Shown: positions 1-7,030, counted from the stretch's first letter. The stretch is 17,524 nt of DNA from Patulibacter sp. (GCA_023268575.1 JALRCL010000776.1:1-17524); one strand, 5' to 3'. Translations and numbers: made by a program. Notes: generated by a model not told the origin, from the letters alone.

Positions 1-28
1 CGCCGATGATGGGGGTGGTGGTGCTCAC
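1..28 (-). CDS. start of an unidentified gene, cut by the left edge
   Basis: Only a GTG start at 28 and eight further codons (M-S-T-T-T-P-I-I-G) lie inside the window, so no function can be assigned. The start is supported by a strong ribosome binding site (GGAAGGAG at 41-34) five bases upstream. The start lies 17 bases after the stop of the amidohydrolase on the same strand, so it is very probably the fifth gene of the transporter/racemase/amidohydrolase operon. The visible N-terminus has no basic-hydrophobic signal sequence, which argues weakly against it being the missing solute-binding protein. Confidence 0.7.
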
Positions 29-33
29 GACTG

Positions 34-41
34 CTCCTTCC
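34..41 (-). promoter_or_regulatory. ribosome binding site of the left-edge gene
   Basis: GGAAGGAG on the minus strand, five bases before the GTG start at 28. It is one of the clearest Shine-Dalgarno sequences in the window and fixes the start of the truncated gene. Confidence 0.7.
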
Positions 42-45
42 GCGA

Positions 46-1329
46 TCAGGCTCGCTCGAGCCAGACCTCGGGTTGACGATCGGACAGGGGCTCGGGGCGG
101 GCCAGCGCCTCCCAGTGGCGGGCCGCGCGCTCGCGGTCCCCGAGCAGGTCGACGAACGGCTCGCCGTCCTTGAGGACGAGCACCGGCCGCGCCAGCGCCC
201 GCAGGTCGTGCGTCGGGTCGCCGTCGACGACCACGACGTCGCCGTGCATGCCCGGCTCCAGGGCTCCCAGCTCGTCGTCCCGGCCGAGCGCGATCGCGCC
301 GTTGATGGTGACCGCGCGCAGGACGTCCTCTGTCGGCAGGCCCGCCGCGGCGAGCGTCTCGGCCTCGCGCACGAGCAGGTCCTGGGCCGGGACCCAGTGG
401 ATCGGATCGGTGCCGGCCGCGATCGTGACCCCGGCCGTGATCGCCCGCTGCACGGACGCGCGATGGACGTCGCCCATCCGCTCGCTGAAGTCGGCGAGCT
501 GTGCGTCGCTGATCGTGCCGTTGTACCCGTGGTGCGTCGCCGCGGAGAAGGCCCACAGCGTCGGCACGAGCACCGTCCCCTGGCGGGCCATCCGCTCCAC
601 GAGCGCCTCGTCGAGCCACGTGCCGTGGTCGATGACGTCCATGCCGGCGGCCACCGCCGCCCGCGCGGCCTCGAGCCCCTCGCAGTGGCACCCGGTCCGC
701 ACGCCGAGCGCGTGGGCCTCCGAGACGGCGACGGCGATCTCCTCGTCGGTCATGTAGCGCAGGCAGGTGCGCCAGCGCGACTGGCCCGTGGTGTGGCTGA
801 GGACGAGCTTCACGAAGTCCGCCCCGGCCAGGACCTCCTTGCGCACGACGCGCCGGACCTCGTCGACCCCGTCGGCGAACACGTTGCGCCAGTCGACCGG
901 CGCGCCCGAGCCGACGACGTTCGGTCCCGCCGCGAAGGTCCGCGGACCCCGGACGCGACCGGCCGCGATCTCGCGCCGCAGCTCGTAGATCCCGCGGTGC
1001 TTGCAGCCCGGGTCGCGGACGGTCGTGACGCCGGCGTCGATCGCCCGGCCGGCCACGAGGACGCCGTCGACGACGCTCTTGGTCACGAGCTCGGCGTCGG
1101 CCTCGACGCCCGAGCGGCTCATGAGGTGGCAGTGGGCGTCGACGAGCCCGGGAAGGACGTGCCGGCCCTCGACGTCGATCAGCTGGGCGTCGCCGTCGCC
1201 GGCCGGCAGGGCGTCGGCGGAGAGCAGCTCGGCCACCCGGCCGTCGCGCAGCACGACGGCGAGCCCGTCGCGGAAGCGGCCGCGCCGGGCGTCGAGCACC
1301 GGCCCGCCGTGGATGATCGTGGTCCTCAT
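46..1329 (-). CDS. amidohydrolase-family metal-dependent hydrolase
   Basis: A 427-residue cytoplasmic hydrolase of the amidohydrolase superfamily (TIM barrel; imidazolonepropionase/prolidase-like COG1228 group). Visible landmarks are the metal-binding HCH at 66-68 after VLPGLVDA, a Lys in DFVKL (K174) at the position of the carboxylated bridging lysine, His215 in GCHCEG, His235 in DHGT, and the catalytic Asp308 in GTDP. The small N- and C-terminal beta parts that flank the barrel are present, with the usual GDVVVVDGDP strand near the end. Length is normal for the family. The ATG overlaps the stop of the upstream racemase-like gene (ATGA, 1326-1329), so translation is probably coupled. The family fold predicts hydrolysis of a C-N bond in an amide, cyclic amide or similar compound. 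The substrate cannot be read from sequence; the racemase-like neighbour hints at a chiral or hydantoin-like compound. Confidence 0.9.
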   Translation of the reverse strand: MRTTIIHGGPVLDARRGRFRDGLAVVLRDGRVAELLSADALPAGDGDAQLIDVEGRHVLPGLVDAHCHLMSRSGVEADAELVTKSVVDGVLVAGRAIDAGVTTVRDPGCKHRGIYELRREIAAGRVRGPRTFAAGPNVVGSGAPVDWRNVFADGVDEVRRVVRKEVLAGADFVKLVLSHTTGQSRWRTCLRYMTDEEIAVAVSEAHALGVRTGCHCEGLEAARAAVAAGMDVIDHGTWLDEALVERMARQGTVLVPTLWAFSAATHHGYNGTISDAQLADFSERMGDVHRASVQRAITAGVTIAAGTDPIHWVPAQDLLVREAETLAAAGLPTEDVLRAVTINGAIALGRDDELGALEPGMHGDVVVVDGDPTHDLRALARPVLVLKDGEPFVDLLGDRERAARHWEALARPEPLSDRQPEVWLERA

Positions 1330-2099
1330 GCTGGTGCTCCCGCGGTCGGGACGGAGCCCGCCGCTCCGTCGGAGGAGGGCGACGCGACGGCGCCGGGACG
1401 GCGCCGGTAGCTGTGGGCGCCGCTGGTGCGCAGGCCCAGGTGGGCCGTCGCCACCGCCATCCGGACCGCGGCCGGAAGGCCCGCCACGACGGGGATCCCG
1501 AGCGCGGTGGAGAGCGGCGGGGCGAGCGCGCTCATCGCGGCTCCCGGCAGGACGAGGGCCTCGGCCAGGTCGTGGTCGCGGGCGTGGCGCCCGGCCTCGA
1601 CGAGCGCCCCGAGCTCCGCCGTCGGTGTGGCGAACACCGCTTCCGGGGCGGTGTCCATCGCGACGATCGACGCGAGCCGGTCCCGGTGCCCGTAGGCGAT
1701 CGCGAGCCGTCGCATCGCGGTCGCCTTCGCCGGCGAGAGGACGACGATCGAGAAGCGGGCCGCGACGAGCGAGGCCAGGTGCATGCCCGCCTCGGCGCAT
1801 CCGACGACGGGCTGGTCGGTCGCCTGGCGGCAGCCGTCGAGGCCGGGATCGTTGCCGCAGGCCAGGACGAGGGCGTCGACGGAGGGAGCCAGGGACGCGA
1901 CGAGGTCGACCGCCGAGGCGCCGGCGCGCGCAGCGTCCAGCGGGCCGTCGATGCCGGTCGGCCCGTCCGGCGCGCCGACGACCTGCAGCGCGACCTCGGG
2001 CGCGGCGGCGCGCGCGTCCCGGGCGATGAGCGCCGTGGCCGTGCTCGAGGCGTTCGGGTTCACGACGCCGATCCGCAGCACGTCCCGCTGGGCGCTCAT
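1326..2099 (-). CDS. Asp/Glu/hydantoin racemase superfamily protein lacking one catalytic Cys
   Basis: A 257-residue cytoplasmic protein of the Asp/Glu/hydantoin racemase superfamily. The N-terminal IGVVNPNASSTAT strand-loop is typical of hydantoin-racemase (HyuE-like) members. The first catalytic cysteine is present in LACGNDPGL (C81). The second half-site, usually a VLGCAGM-type sequence, reads LVLPGAAM here, with Gly186 where the second Cys is expected. I checked this on the nucleotide sequence near 1540 and it is not a frame error. True racemases of the family use two cysteines, so this protein may be a one-directional enzyme (decarboxylase/isomerase-like) or an inactive relative. It overlaps the ATPase stop by ATGA at 2096-2099 and the amidohydrolase start by ATGA at 1326-1329. 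The C-terminal ~30 residues are low complexity. Confidence 0.85.
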   Translation of the reverse strand: MSAQRDVLRIGVVNPNASSTATALIARDARAAAPEVALQVVGAPDGPTGIDGPLDAARAGASAVDLVASLAPSVDALVLACGNDPGLDGCRQATDQPVVGCAEAGMHLASLVAARFSIVVLSPAKATAMRRLAIAYGHRDRLASIVAMDTAPEAVFATPTAELGALVEAGRHARDHDLAEALVLPGAAMSALAPPLSTALGIPVVAGLPAAVRMAVATAHLGLRTSGAHSYRRRPGAVASPSSDGAAGSVPTAGAPA

Positions 2100-3646
2100 G
2101 CGAGGAAGCACTGCTCGGAGATCTGCGTCCCGGTCGGCTGCGCGAGCTCGGCGCGCACCGCGCCCCCGCGCATCACGAGCACGCGGTCGCAGAGCGCCGC
2201 CAGCTCCTCCGGCTCGCTGGAGACGAGCAGGACGGCCACGCCGCGGGCGGTGAGCTCGGCGACGTGCTCGAGGATGAACCGCTTGGCCCCGACGTCGACG
2301 CCCTGGGTCGGCTCGTGGAGGATCACGCAGCGCAGGCCGCGACGCGCCATCCACTTCGCCAGCAGGACCTTCTGCTGGTTGCCGCCGCTGAGCGCGGCGA
2401 GCGGGCGCTCCGTGTCGCCGGCCGGCCGGATGTCGAAGCGCTCGATCGCCGCGGTCACCGCGGCGCGCTCGGCTCCGTGACGGATCCGTCCGCGGCGGAC
2501 GTGCTCGCCCAGCGAGACGAGGGTCATGTTCTCGCGGATCGACGCCTCGAGCACCCCGGAGTCGCGCTTGCGATCCGCCGGGAGGAACCCGATCCCGGCG
2601 GCCACCGCCCGGCGCGGGCTCGGACGGCGCAGCGGCGCGCCCGCGACGAGGACCTCGCCGGTGCGCCGGCGGAGCTCGCCGACCACGAGCCGCGGCACGT
2701 CGTCCTGCCCGCTCCCCGCGACCCCGGTCAGGCCGAGGACCTCGCCCTCGTGGAGGACGAGCGACACGTCGCGGGCGGTCCCGCCGCCGAGGCCGCGCAG
2801 CTCGAGCGCGACCTCGCGCCCGGCGTGGTCGGGCCGCTCGGGGTAGAAGGACTCCAGCTCCCGGCCGAGGATCGAGCGCACGAGGTCGCGCTGGTCGGCC
2901 AGCTCGCCGGTGCGGCAGCTCCGCACGACCTCGCCGTCGCGCAGCACCGTGACGGCGTCGGTGACCTCGAGGACCTCGTCGAGGCGGTGGGTGCAGAAGA
3001 CGACGGCGGTCCCGCGCGCCGCGGCGGCGCGCATCGCGACGAAGAGCCGGTCGCGCTCGTGCGCGGTGAGGTTCGCCGTGGGCTCGTCGAGCACGAGCAG
3101 GCGGGCGCGCTCGCGACCCCGTGCGTAGAGGCCGCGGGCGATCGCGACGACCGCGCGCTCGGCGAGCGTGAGCTGCTCCACCGGCGTGTCGGCGGAGCGC
3201 TCGACGCCGAGCTCGGCGAGCAGCCGCTCGACGATCCGCGCCTGCTCGCGCCACCGGATCCGTCCCCATCGGCCGGTGACCATCGCCCCGACGCAGACGT
3301 TGTCCATGATCGTCAGCGACGCCGCCAGGCCGAGGTCCTGGTGCACGAAGCCGAACCCGAGCGCGGCGGCGGACGTCGGCGTCAGCGGCAGGTCGTGCTC
3401 CTCGTCGCCGACCACGAGCCGCCCGCCCGGGTCGGGGGCGTGGTACCCCGCGAGGATCTTGAAGAGGGTCGACTTGCCGGCGCCGTTCTCCCCGACGAGG
3501 CCGTGGATCTGCCCGAACCGGAGTGCGACGGAGACGTCGCGCAGCGCCCGGTGCCCGCCGAAGGTCTTCGAGACGCCCTCCAGCCGCACCGCCCCCCGCG
3601 CCTCGGCCGCGACCGCCGACCGGTCGGCGGTCGCCGGCGCGCTCAC
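2096..3646 (-). CDS. sugar-type ABC transporter ATPase with two nucleotide-binding domains
   Basis: A 516-residue ATPase of the RbsA/MglA type (COG1129), two nucleotide-binding domains in one chain, acting at the inner face of the membrane with the permease encoded just upstream. Domain 1 (about 18-265) has a good Walker A (GENGAGKST, 52-60), Q-loop (HQD, 102-104), Walker B (LLVLDEP) and switch His220, but a poor signature (LTLAERAVV). Domain 2 (about 275-510) has a degenerate Walker A (GVAGSGQDD), a perfect signature (LSGGNQQ, 419-425) and a Walker B ending in HEP rather than DEP. This complementary decay suggests one working composite ATP site. The GTG start is chosen because it overlaps the permease stop (GTGA, 3643-3646) and leaves a standard N-terminus. 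Members of this group import sugars and also other small polar compounds; the neighbours here suggest a nitrogen-containing substrate. Confidence 0.92.
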   Translation of the reverse strand: MSAPATADRSAVAAEARGAVRLEGVSKTFGGHRALRDVSVALRFGQIHGLVGENGAGKSTLFKILAGYHAPDPGGRLVVGDEEHDLPLTPTSAAALGFGFVHQDLGLAASLTIMDNVCVGAMVTGRWGRIRWREQARIVERLLAELGVERSADTPVEQLTLAERAVVAIARGLYARGRERARLLVLDEPTANLTAHERDRLFVAMRAAAARGTAVVFCTHRLDEVLEVTDAVTVLRDGEVVRSCRTGELADQRDLVRSILGRELESFYPERPDHAGREVALELRGLGGGTARDVSLVLHEGEVLGLTGVAGSGQDDVPRLVVGELRRRTGEVLVAGAPLRRPSPRRAVAAGIGFLPADRKRDSGVLEASIRENMTLVSLGEHVRRGRIRHGAERAAVTAAIERFDIRPAGDTERPLAALSGGNQQKVLLAKWMARRGLRCVILHEPTQGVDVGAKRFILEHVAELTARGVAVLLVSSEPEELAALCDRVLVMRGGAVRAELAQPTGTQISEQCFLA

Positions 3647-4665
3647 GCGCCGACCTCCCGCTCCCGGAGCAGGTGGGCGAACGTGATCGCGAGGACGAGC
3701 GCGCTGCCGTTGAACACGTTCTCCAGCCAGCCGGCACCGCCGAGCAGCTGGAGGCCGGTGACGCCGACGACCAGCACGTAGACGGCGATCACGGTGCCCC
3801 AGGCGTTGAAGCGCCCCGGCTTGATCGCGGCTGCGCCGAGGAAGACCGCGGCCGCCCCGGGCAGCATGTAGGACATCCCGAGGTTGGGATCGGCGCTCCC
3901 GAGGCGGCCGAAGTTGATGACGCCGGCGAGGCCGGCGAGGGCCGACGCCGCCATCAGGGAACCGGCCCGGATCGCGTCGACCGGCAGGCCGCTGAGGCGG
4001 GCCACCGCGCGCCCCTCGCCCACGAAGTAGACGTAGCGGCCGATCGGCGTGTGCTCGAGCACGAACCAGAGGACCGCGGCCAGCACGAGGCCGAGGTAGA
4101 CCGGGTACGGGAGGCCGAAGAGGTCGCCCGTGGTGAGCGTCGTCAGCACCTCCGGCGGGCCGGTCAGCACCTGCGACTGCGACACCGCGAGGGTGAAGCC
4201 GATGATGACCGTGCCTGAGCCGAGCGTCGCGATGAGCGAGCTGATCCCGATGTAGACGATGAAGAACGCGTTGATCGCGCCGATCAGCAGGCAGCTGAGC
4301 AGCACCACGACGAGCGCCGGGCCGAACGACCAGCCCTCGTTGACGGTGAGCACGGCGCTGAGCGTCGTCGCCCAGGCCAGCGTCGAGCCGAACGACATGT
4401 CGAACTCGCCGGCCGCGAAGGGCAGCACGAGCCCGAGCACCGCGACCATCAGCACGGCCTGGGTCGAGGTGATGACCTTCAGGTTGTCGAAGGTGAAGAA
4501 CGTGTCCGGCGCGAGCGCGGAGTAGATCGCGATCATCCCCAGCAGCACGAGCAGCAGCGCGTAGCGCGCCAGCACCCTGCGGGCTGACCAGCGGCCGGCG
4601 CGCGGCACCAGGCGCGGCCCGCTCGGCTCGATCGTGGCGGTCATCGGCGGGGTTTCGGTGCTCAT
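3643..4665 (-). CDS. ABC transporter permease (BPD_transp_2, ribose type)
   Basis: A 340-residue integral membrane protein of the RbsC-like permease family. A cytoplasmic N-terminus of about 30 polar residues is followed by roughly nine hydrophobic segments. The family landmarks are GEFDMSFG (86-93), a variant of the usual G-x-DLSVG, and the cytoplasmic coupling loop GRYVYFVGEGRAVARLSGL, which contacts the ATPase. The ATG at 4665 is supported by AGGAGGG seven bases upstream. It is the first gene of the minus-strand operon and overlaps the ATPase by GTGA. Only one permease gene is present, so the channel is probably a homodimer. No periplasmic-type binding protein is seen in the window. Divergent transcription from the IclR gene makes IclR the likely regulator. 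Confidence 0.93.
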   Translation of the reverse strand: MSTETPPMTATIEPSGPRLVPRAGRWSARRVLARYALLLVLLGMIAIYSALAPDTFFTFDNLKVITSTQAVLMVAVLGLVLPFAAGEFDMSFGSTLAWATTLSAVLTVNEGWSFGPALVVVLLSCLLIGAINAFFIVYIGISSLIATLGSGTVIIGFTLAVSQSQVLTGPPEVLTTLTTGDLFGLPYPVYLGLVLAAVLWFVLEHTPIGRYVYFVGEGRAVARLSGLPVDAIRAGSLMAASALAGLAGVINFGRLGSADPNLGMSYMLPGAAAVFLGAAAIKPGRFNAWGTVIAVYVLVVGVTGLQLLGGAGWLENVFNGSALVLAITFAHLLREREVGA

Positions 4666-4672
4666 CGTCGAG

Positions 4673-4679
4673 CCCTCCT
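4673..4679 (-). promoter_or_regulatory. ribosome binding site of the permease
   Basis: AGGAGGG on the minus strand with seven bases before the ATG at 4665. This settles the permease start and shows that the operon's first gene is translated from a leadered mRNA, unlike several regulator genes in the window. Confidence 0.75.
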
Positions 4680-4680
4680 G

Positions 4681-4695
4681 CGGCGCTCGGCGCCG
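4681..4695. promoter_or_regulatory. palindrome in the permease/IclR divergent region
   Basis: CGGCGC-TCG-GCGCCG, six-base arms around three bases, one base upstream of the permease ribosome binding site. It could be an operator for the divergent IclR protein or an mRNA hairpin that affects permease translation. In DNA this GC-rich short palindromes arise by chance, so the assignment is weak. The rest of the 107-base divergent region (4666-4772) shows a direct repeat GTTCC-C-GTTCC at 4759-4769 but no convincing -35/-10 pair. Confidence 0.3.
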
Positions 4696-4772
4696 TGCGT
4701 CGTCGTGTGGAGCCCCACCTGCTCCCGATCGTCGTGGCACGGCCCGCTCCCGGCTCGGGTTCCCGTTCCACC

Positions 4773-5582
4773 ATGCAGTACGCTCGTTCGGTGCCGTCGG
4801 AGAAACGCGAGGGCGTGCAGTCCCTCAGCCGGGCACTCGATCTGCTCGAGGCGCTCGCCGCCAGCGACGAGCGCGCCCTCTCCGAGCTCGCGGAGGAGAC
4901 GGGGATGATCCCGTCGACCGCCCACCGGCTCCTGGCCTCGCTGGTCCAGCGCGGATACGTCGCCCGCTCCACGGGCAACGGGCGCTACCGGATCGGCTCG
5001 CAGCTCCTCGCGGTCGCGAGCTCGGCGGCGTCCCGTCGCGACGCGCTCGTGCGGGCCGCCCGCCCCCACCTCGAGGAGCTGAGCGCGCAGACCGGCGAGA
5101 GCGTCAACCTCGTCCTGCTCGACGGCCTCGACGTGGTCTACCTCGCCCAGGCCGAGGGACGGCACGCCGTGCGCATGGCCAGCCAGGTCGGGCGGGCGGT
5201 CCCCGCCCACGCCACGGCCGCCGGCAAGGCGATCCTCGCCACCCACCCGGCCGACGCGGTCCTGCGCGACGTGGAGCGGGCAGGCGCGCTGATCCCGCGC
5301 ACCCCGCACACGATCACCGACGCGGCGGCGCTCGGGCGGGCCCTGGACCGCGTGCGGCGCGACGGGTTCGCCATCGACGAGGAGGAGCGCGAGCTCGGCG
5401 TCGGTTGCATCGCCGCGGCCATCCCGGCGGCGGACGGCGCGGCCGAGGCGGCCATCAGCGTCTCCGGCCCGTGCGGCCGCGTGGTCACCGACGCGGCGGC
5501 CGAGCTCGGCCGCGAGGTCGCGCGCCACGCGCTGGCCGTCTCCGTCGCGCTGGCGGCCGAGCGCGAGCCCACCGCCGCATGA
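4773..5582 (+). CDS. IclR-family transcriptional regulator
   Basis: A 269-residue DNA-binding regulator of the IclR family. The N-terminal winged helix (about 14-76) contains VQSLSRALDLLEAL, the helix-turn-helix around LSELAEETGMIPSTAHRLL, and the wing YRIGSQLL. The C-terminal effector domain (about 85-262) has the usual NLVLLDG, the VPAHATAAGKAIL loop and the GF-IDEEERELGVGCIAA segment, which lines the ligand pocket in the family. The start is ATG 4773 here. GTG 4791, six codons later, is an equally good candidate because it sits six bases after a possible -10 (TACGCT, 4779-4784). It is transcribed away from the transporter operon, the classical layout for a local IclR repressor or activator responding to the imported compound or its breakdown product. 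The stop is 23 bases from the stop of the converging GntR gene, and no hairpin is obvious between them. Confidence 0.92.
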   Translation: MQYARSVPSEKREGVQSLSRALDLLEALAASDERALSELAEETGMIPSTAHRLLASLVQRGYVARSTGNGRYRIGSQLLAVASSAASRRDALVRAARPHLEELSAQTGESVNLVLLDGLDVVYLAQAEGRHAVRMASQVGRAVPAHATAAGKAILATHPADAVLRDVERAGALIPRTPHTITDAAALGRALDRVRRDGFAIDEEERELGVGCIAAAIPAADGAAEAAISVSGPCGRVVTDAAAELGREVARHALAVSVALAAEREPTAA

Positions 5583-5605
5583 CCCGCTGAGCATCCTCGC
5601 CACGG

Positions 5606-6289
5606 TCACGACCCGAGGTACGTCGCCGCCAGCGCTCCGGAGACGAGGCGGCTGATGTTGGCCCGGGTCACGTCGATGTGGGTGCGCATGAGCGCGACCG
5701 CGTGATCGACGTCGCGGGCCGCGATCGCCTCGAGGATCGCGCTGTGCTCCCGCTGCGTGGTCTCGATCCGCCCGTCGTCGAGGAAGTCGGTCTTGCGGAC
5801 GATCGCGATCCGGTCGTTGATCCGGTCGAGCGTCGCGATCAGCATCTCGTTCTGGGAGAGCTGCGCGATCCCCATGTGGACCCGCAGCTCGATCTCCAGG
5901 CGCGAGTCGGCCAGCTCGTAGACGTCGCCCTCGCGACGGGCGTCCTCGGCGTACCACCCGCCCCAGGACGCCCGGAGCATCTCGATCGCGGGATCGGTCG
6001 CGCGCTCGCACGCCTGCTCGACCGCCAGGCACTCGATCACCGACCGCAGGCGGTAGTTGTCCTCGAACTCGCGGAGGTCGAACGGGCGCGTCGTGCGCCC
6101 GCCGCCCGGCATGGCGACCACGAGACCCTCCTGCTCGAGCCGCTGGAGGGCTTCCCTGATCGGCGTGCGACTGATGCCGAAGCGCTCCGAGAGCTCCGTC
6201 TCCACCAACCGGGTTCCCGGCTTGATGTGGAAGCGGGTGATCTCGCGCTTGAGCGCGTCGTACGCCTCGTTGTCCTTGGTTCTGGCCAT
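5606..6289 (-). CDS. GntR-family regulator, FCD (FadR C-terminal-like) subgroup
   Basis: A 227-residue transcription factor. The winged helix (about 8-70) contains LVETELSERFGISRTPIREAL, the signature recognition helix of GntR proteins. The all-helical FCD ligand domain follows (about 78-216). His138 (RVHMGIAQLSQNEML), His182 (REHSAILEAI) and His204 (MRTHI) match the three metal-binding histidines of FCD domains, with Glu134 near the usual acidic ligand, so it probably binds an organic acid through a bound metal. Start ATG 6289 gives the normal N-terminus MARTKDNEAYDALKREI; an in-frame ATG at 6361 would add 24 residues that run through the operator and is rejected. It converges with the IclR gene. 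It probably regulates itself through the TGTATACA site, and possibly the nearby catabolic operon, though I see no second copy of that site in the window. Confidence 0.93.
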   Translation of the reverse strand: MARTKDNEAYDALKREITRFHIKPGTRLVETELSERFGISRTPIREALQRLEQEGLVVAMPGGGRTTRPFDLREFEDNYRLRSVIECLAVEQACERATDPAIEMLRASWGGWYAEDARREGDVYELADSRLEIELRVHMGIAQLSQNEMLIATLDRINDRIAIVRKTDFLDDGRIETTQREHSAILEAIAARDVDHAVALMRTHIDVTRANISRLVSGALAATYLGS

Positions 6290-6323
6290 GACGCTCGTGG
6301 TCGGGATGCGACAGCATCCTTTC

Positions 6324-6339
6324 TGTATACATAGCGTAT
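6324..6339. promoter_or_regulatory. GntR/FCD-type operator overlapping the GntR promoter
   Basis: The perfect 8-base palindrome TGTATACA (6324-6331) lies 34 bases upstream of the GntR start, in an AT-rich patch that stands out in this GC-rich DNA. An overlapping inverted repeat ATAC-N5-GTAT covers 6327-6339. FadR/FCD-type GntR proteins commonly bind palindromes with a GTATAC core, so self-regulation is the natural reading. On the minus strand the same patch offers TATACA or TACGCT as a -10, so binding would block the promoter. No convincing -35 is visible. Confidence 0.6.
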
Positions 6340-6361
6340 TCGGCTTGGGACCGAAGGTCAA

Positions 6362-6385
6362 GCGGCCGGCGCACGCGCCGGCCGC
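6362..6385. terminator. GC-rich hairpin after the LysR-effector-only gene
   Basis: GCGGCCGGCG (6362-6371), loop CACG, then CGCCGGCCGC (6376-6385): a perfect 10-base stem 24 bases past the stop of the minus-strand gene that ends at 6410. There is only a TT after the stem on that strand, so it is not a classical U-tract terminator, but U-poor hairpins are common at gene ends in actinobacteria. It would also insulate the GntR promoter from read-through. Confidence 0.5.
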
Positions 6386-6409
6386 GACGCGGGGTCCAGC
6401 GCCTCGGCG

Positions 6410-7030
6410 TCAGCGCCAGTCGCACGCGGCGCCGGCCAGCGCCTCGCGGGCGCGCGGGTCCGCGCCCGCGGCCCACACGACGCTCAGGACGACGTCGTCC
6501 CGGCGCGCGATCGGCCGGAAGGCGACGCCGAGCGTGCGATGGCGCGCCGCCTCCGTCTCGAGCAGCACGGTCACCGCGCCGTCGGCGACGACGCGGCGCA
6601 GCCGGGCGGGCACGTCGCCGTCGGCGTGCCGGGCGTCGAGGCCGAGCGCGACGGGGTGCGCGGCGAGCGCCTCCCACGAGAGCTCCTCGGCGAGCGACAG
6701 GCGGCCGCCGTCGGGGACGGCCGCCACGCGTCGCGGGTTGATCGGCTCGTGGTCGCGCCCCGGCGGGACCACGTCGTGCTCGACGACCGCGAGCGACAGG
6801 AGGCCCCGGTCGAGCGCGTCCAGCGCCGCCGCCGACTCGAGCACCCGCGGCAGGTACCGGACGGCCGGCTCGCGGACGACCGCGTCGAGGAGCAGGCGCG
6901 GCAGCACCTCGGCGAGCGCCGGTCGCGCGACACCGAGCGGCACCATCGCGGCCGGCGGCACCTCGTCGCCGGGAAGCGGCGCAGCGACGTGCCTGGCGCG
7001 CGTCCCGCCCGTCCCGCGACCGTCGTCCAT
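6410..7030 (-). CDS. LysR-type effector-binding domain protein without a DNA-binding domain
   Basis: A 206-residue protein that matches only the C-terminal (LysR-substrate, periplasmic-binding-protein-like) domain of LysR regulators. The domain starts near residue 29 (VPLGVARPALAEVLPRLLL) and ends near the C-terminus, with the hinge-side segments AAVPDGGRLSLAEELS and LAAHPVALGL. No helix-turn-helix precedes it, and only 117 bases separate its ATG from the divergent gene at 7148, too few for a LysR DNA-binding domain. It is clearly related to the protein at 14635-15303, sharing AVPDGGRLS-x-AEELS and AHP-x-AL. It has no signal peptide, so it is presumably cytoplasmic. It could be a ligand-binding antagonist or partner of a full LysR protein, or a relic of one. 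The start is not supported by a clear ribosome binding site. Confidence 0.7.
   Translation of the reverse strand: MDDGRGTGGTRARHVAAPLPGDEVPPAAMVPLGVARPALAEVLPRLLLDAVVREPAVRYLPRVLESAAALDALDRGLLSLAVVEHDVVPPGRDHEPINPRRVAAVPDGGRLSLAEELSWEALAAHPVALGLDARHADGDVPARLRRVVADGAVTVLLETEAARHRTLGVAFRPIARRDDVVLSVVWAAGADPRAREALAGAACDWR

Noticed and set aside
4779..4796. Leaderless IclR start at GTG 4791 with -10 TACGCT
   Set aside because: Not excluded, but the -10 match is poor and no -35 exists, so ATG 4773 was kept as the annotated start and the alternative noted.
6290..6361. A 24-residue N-terminal extension of the GntR protein from an ATG at 6361
   Set aside because: The extension would be encoded by the operator/promoter patch and does not look like GntR sequence; MARTKDNEAYDALKREI from 6289 is the standard beginning.
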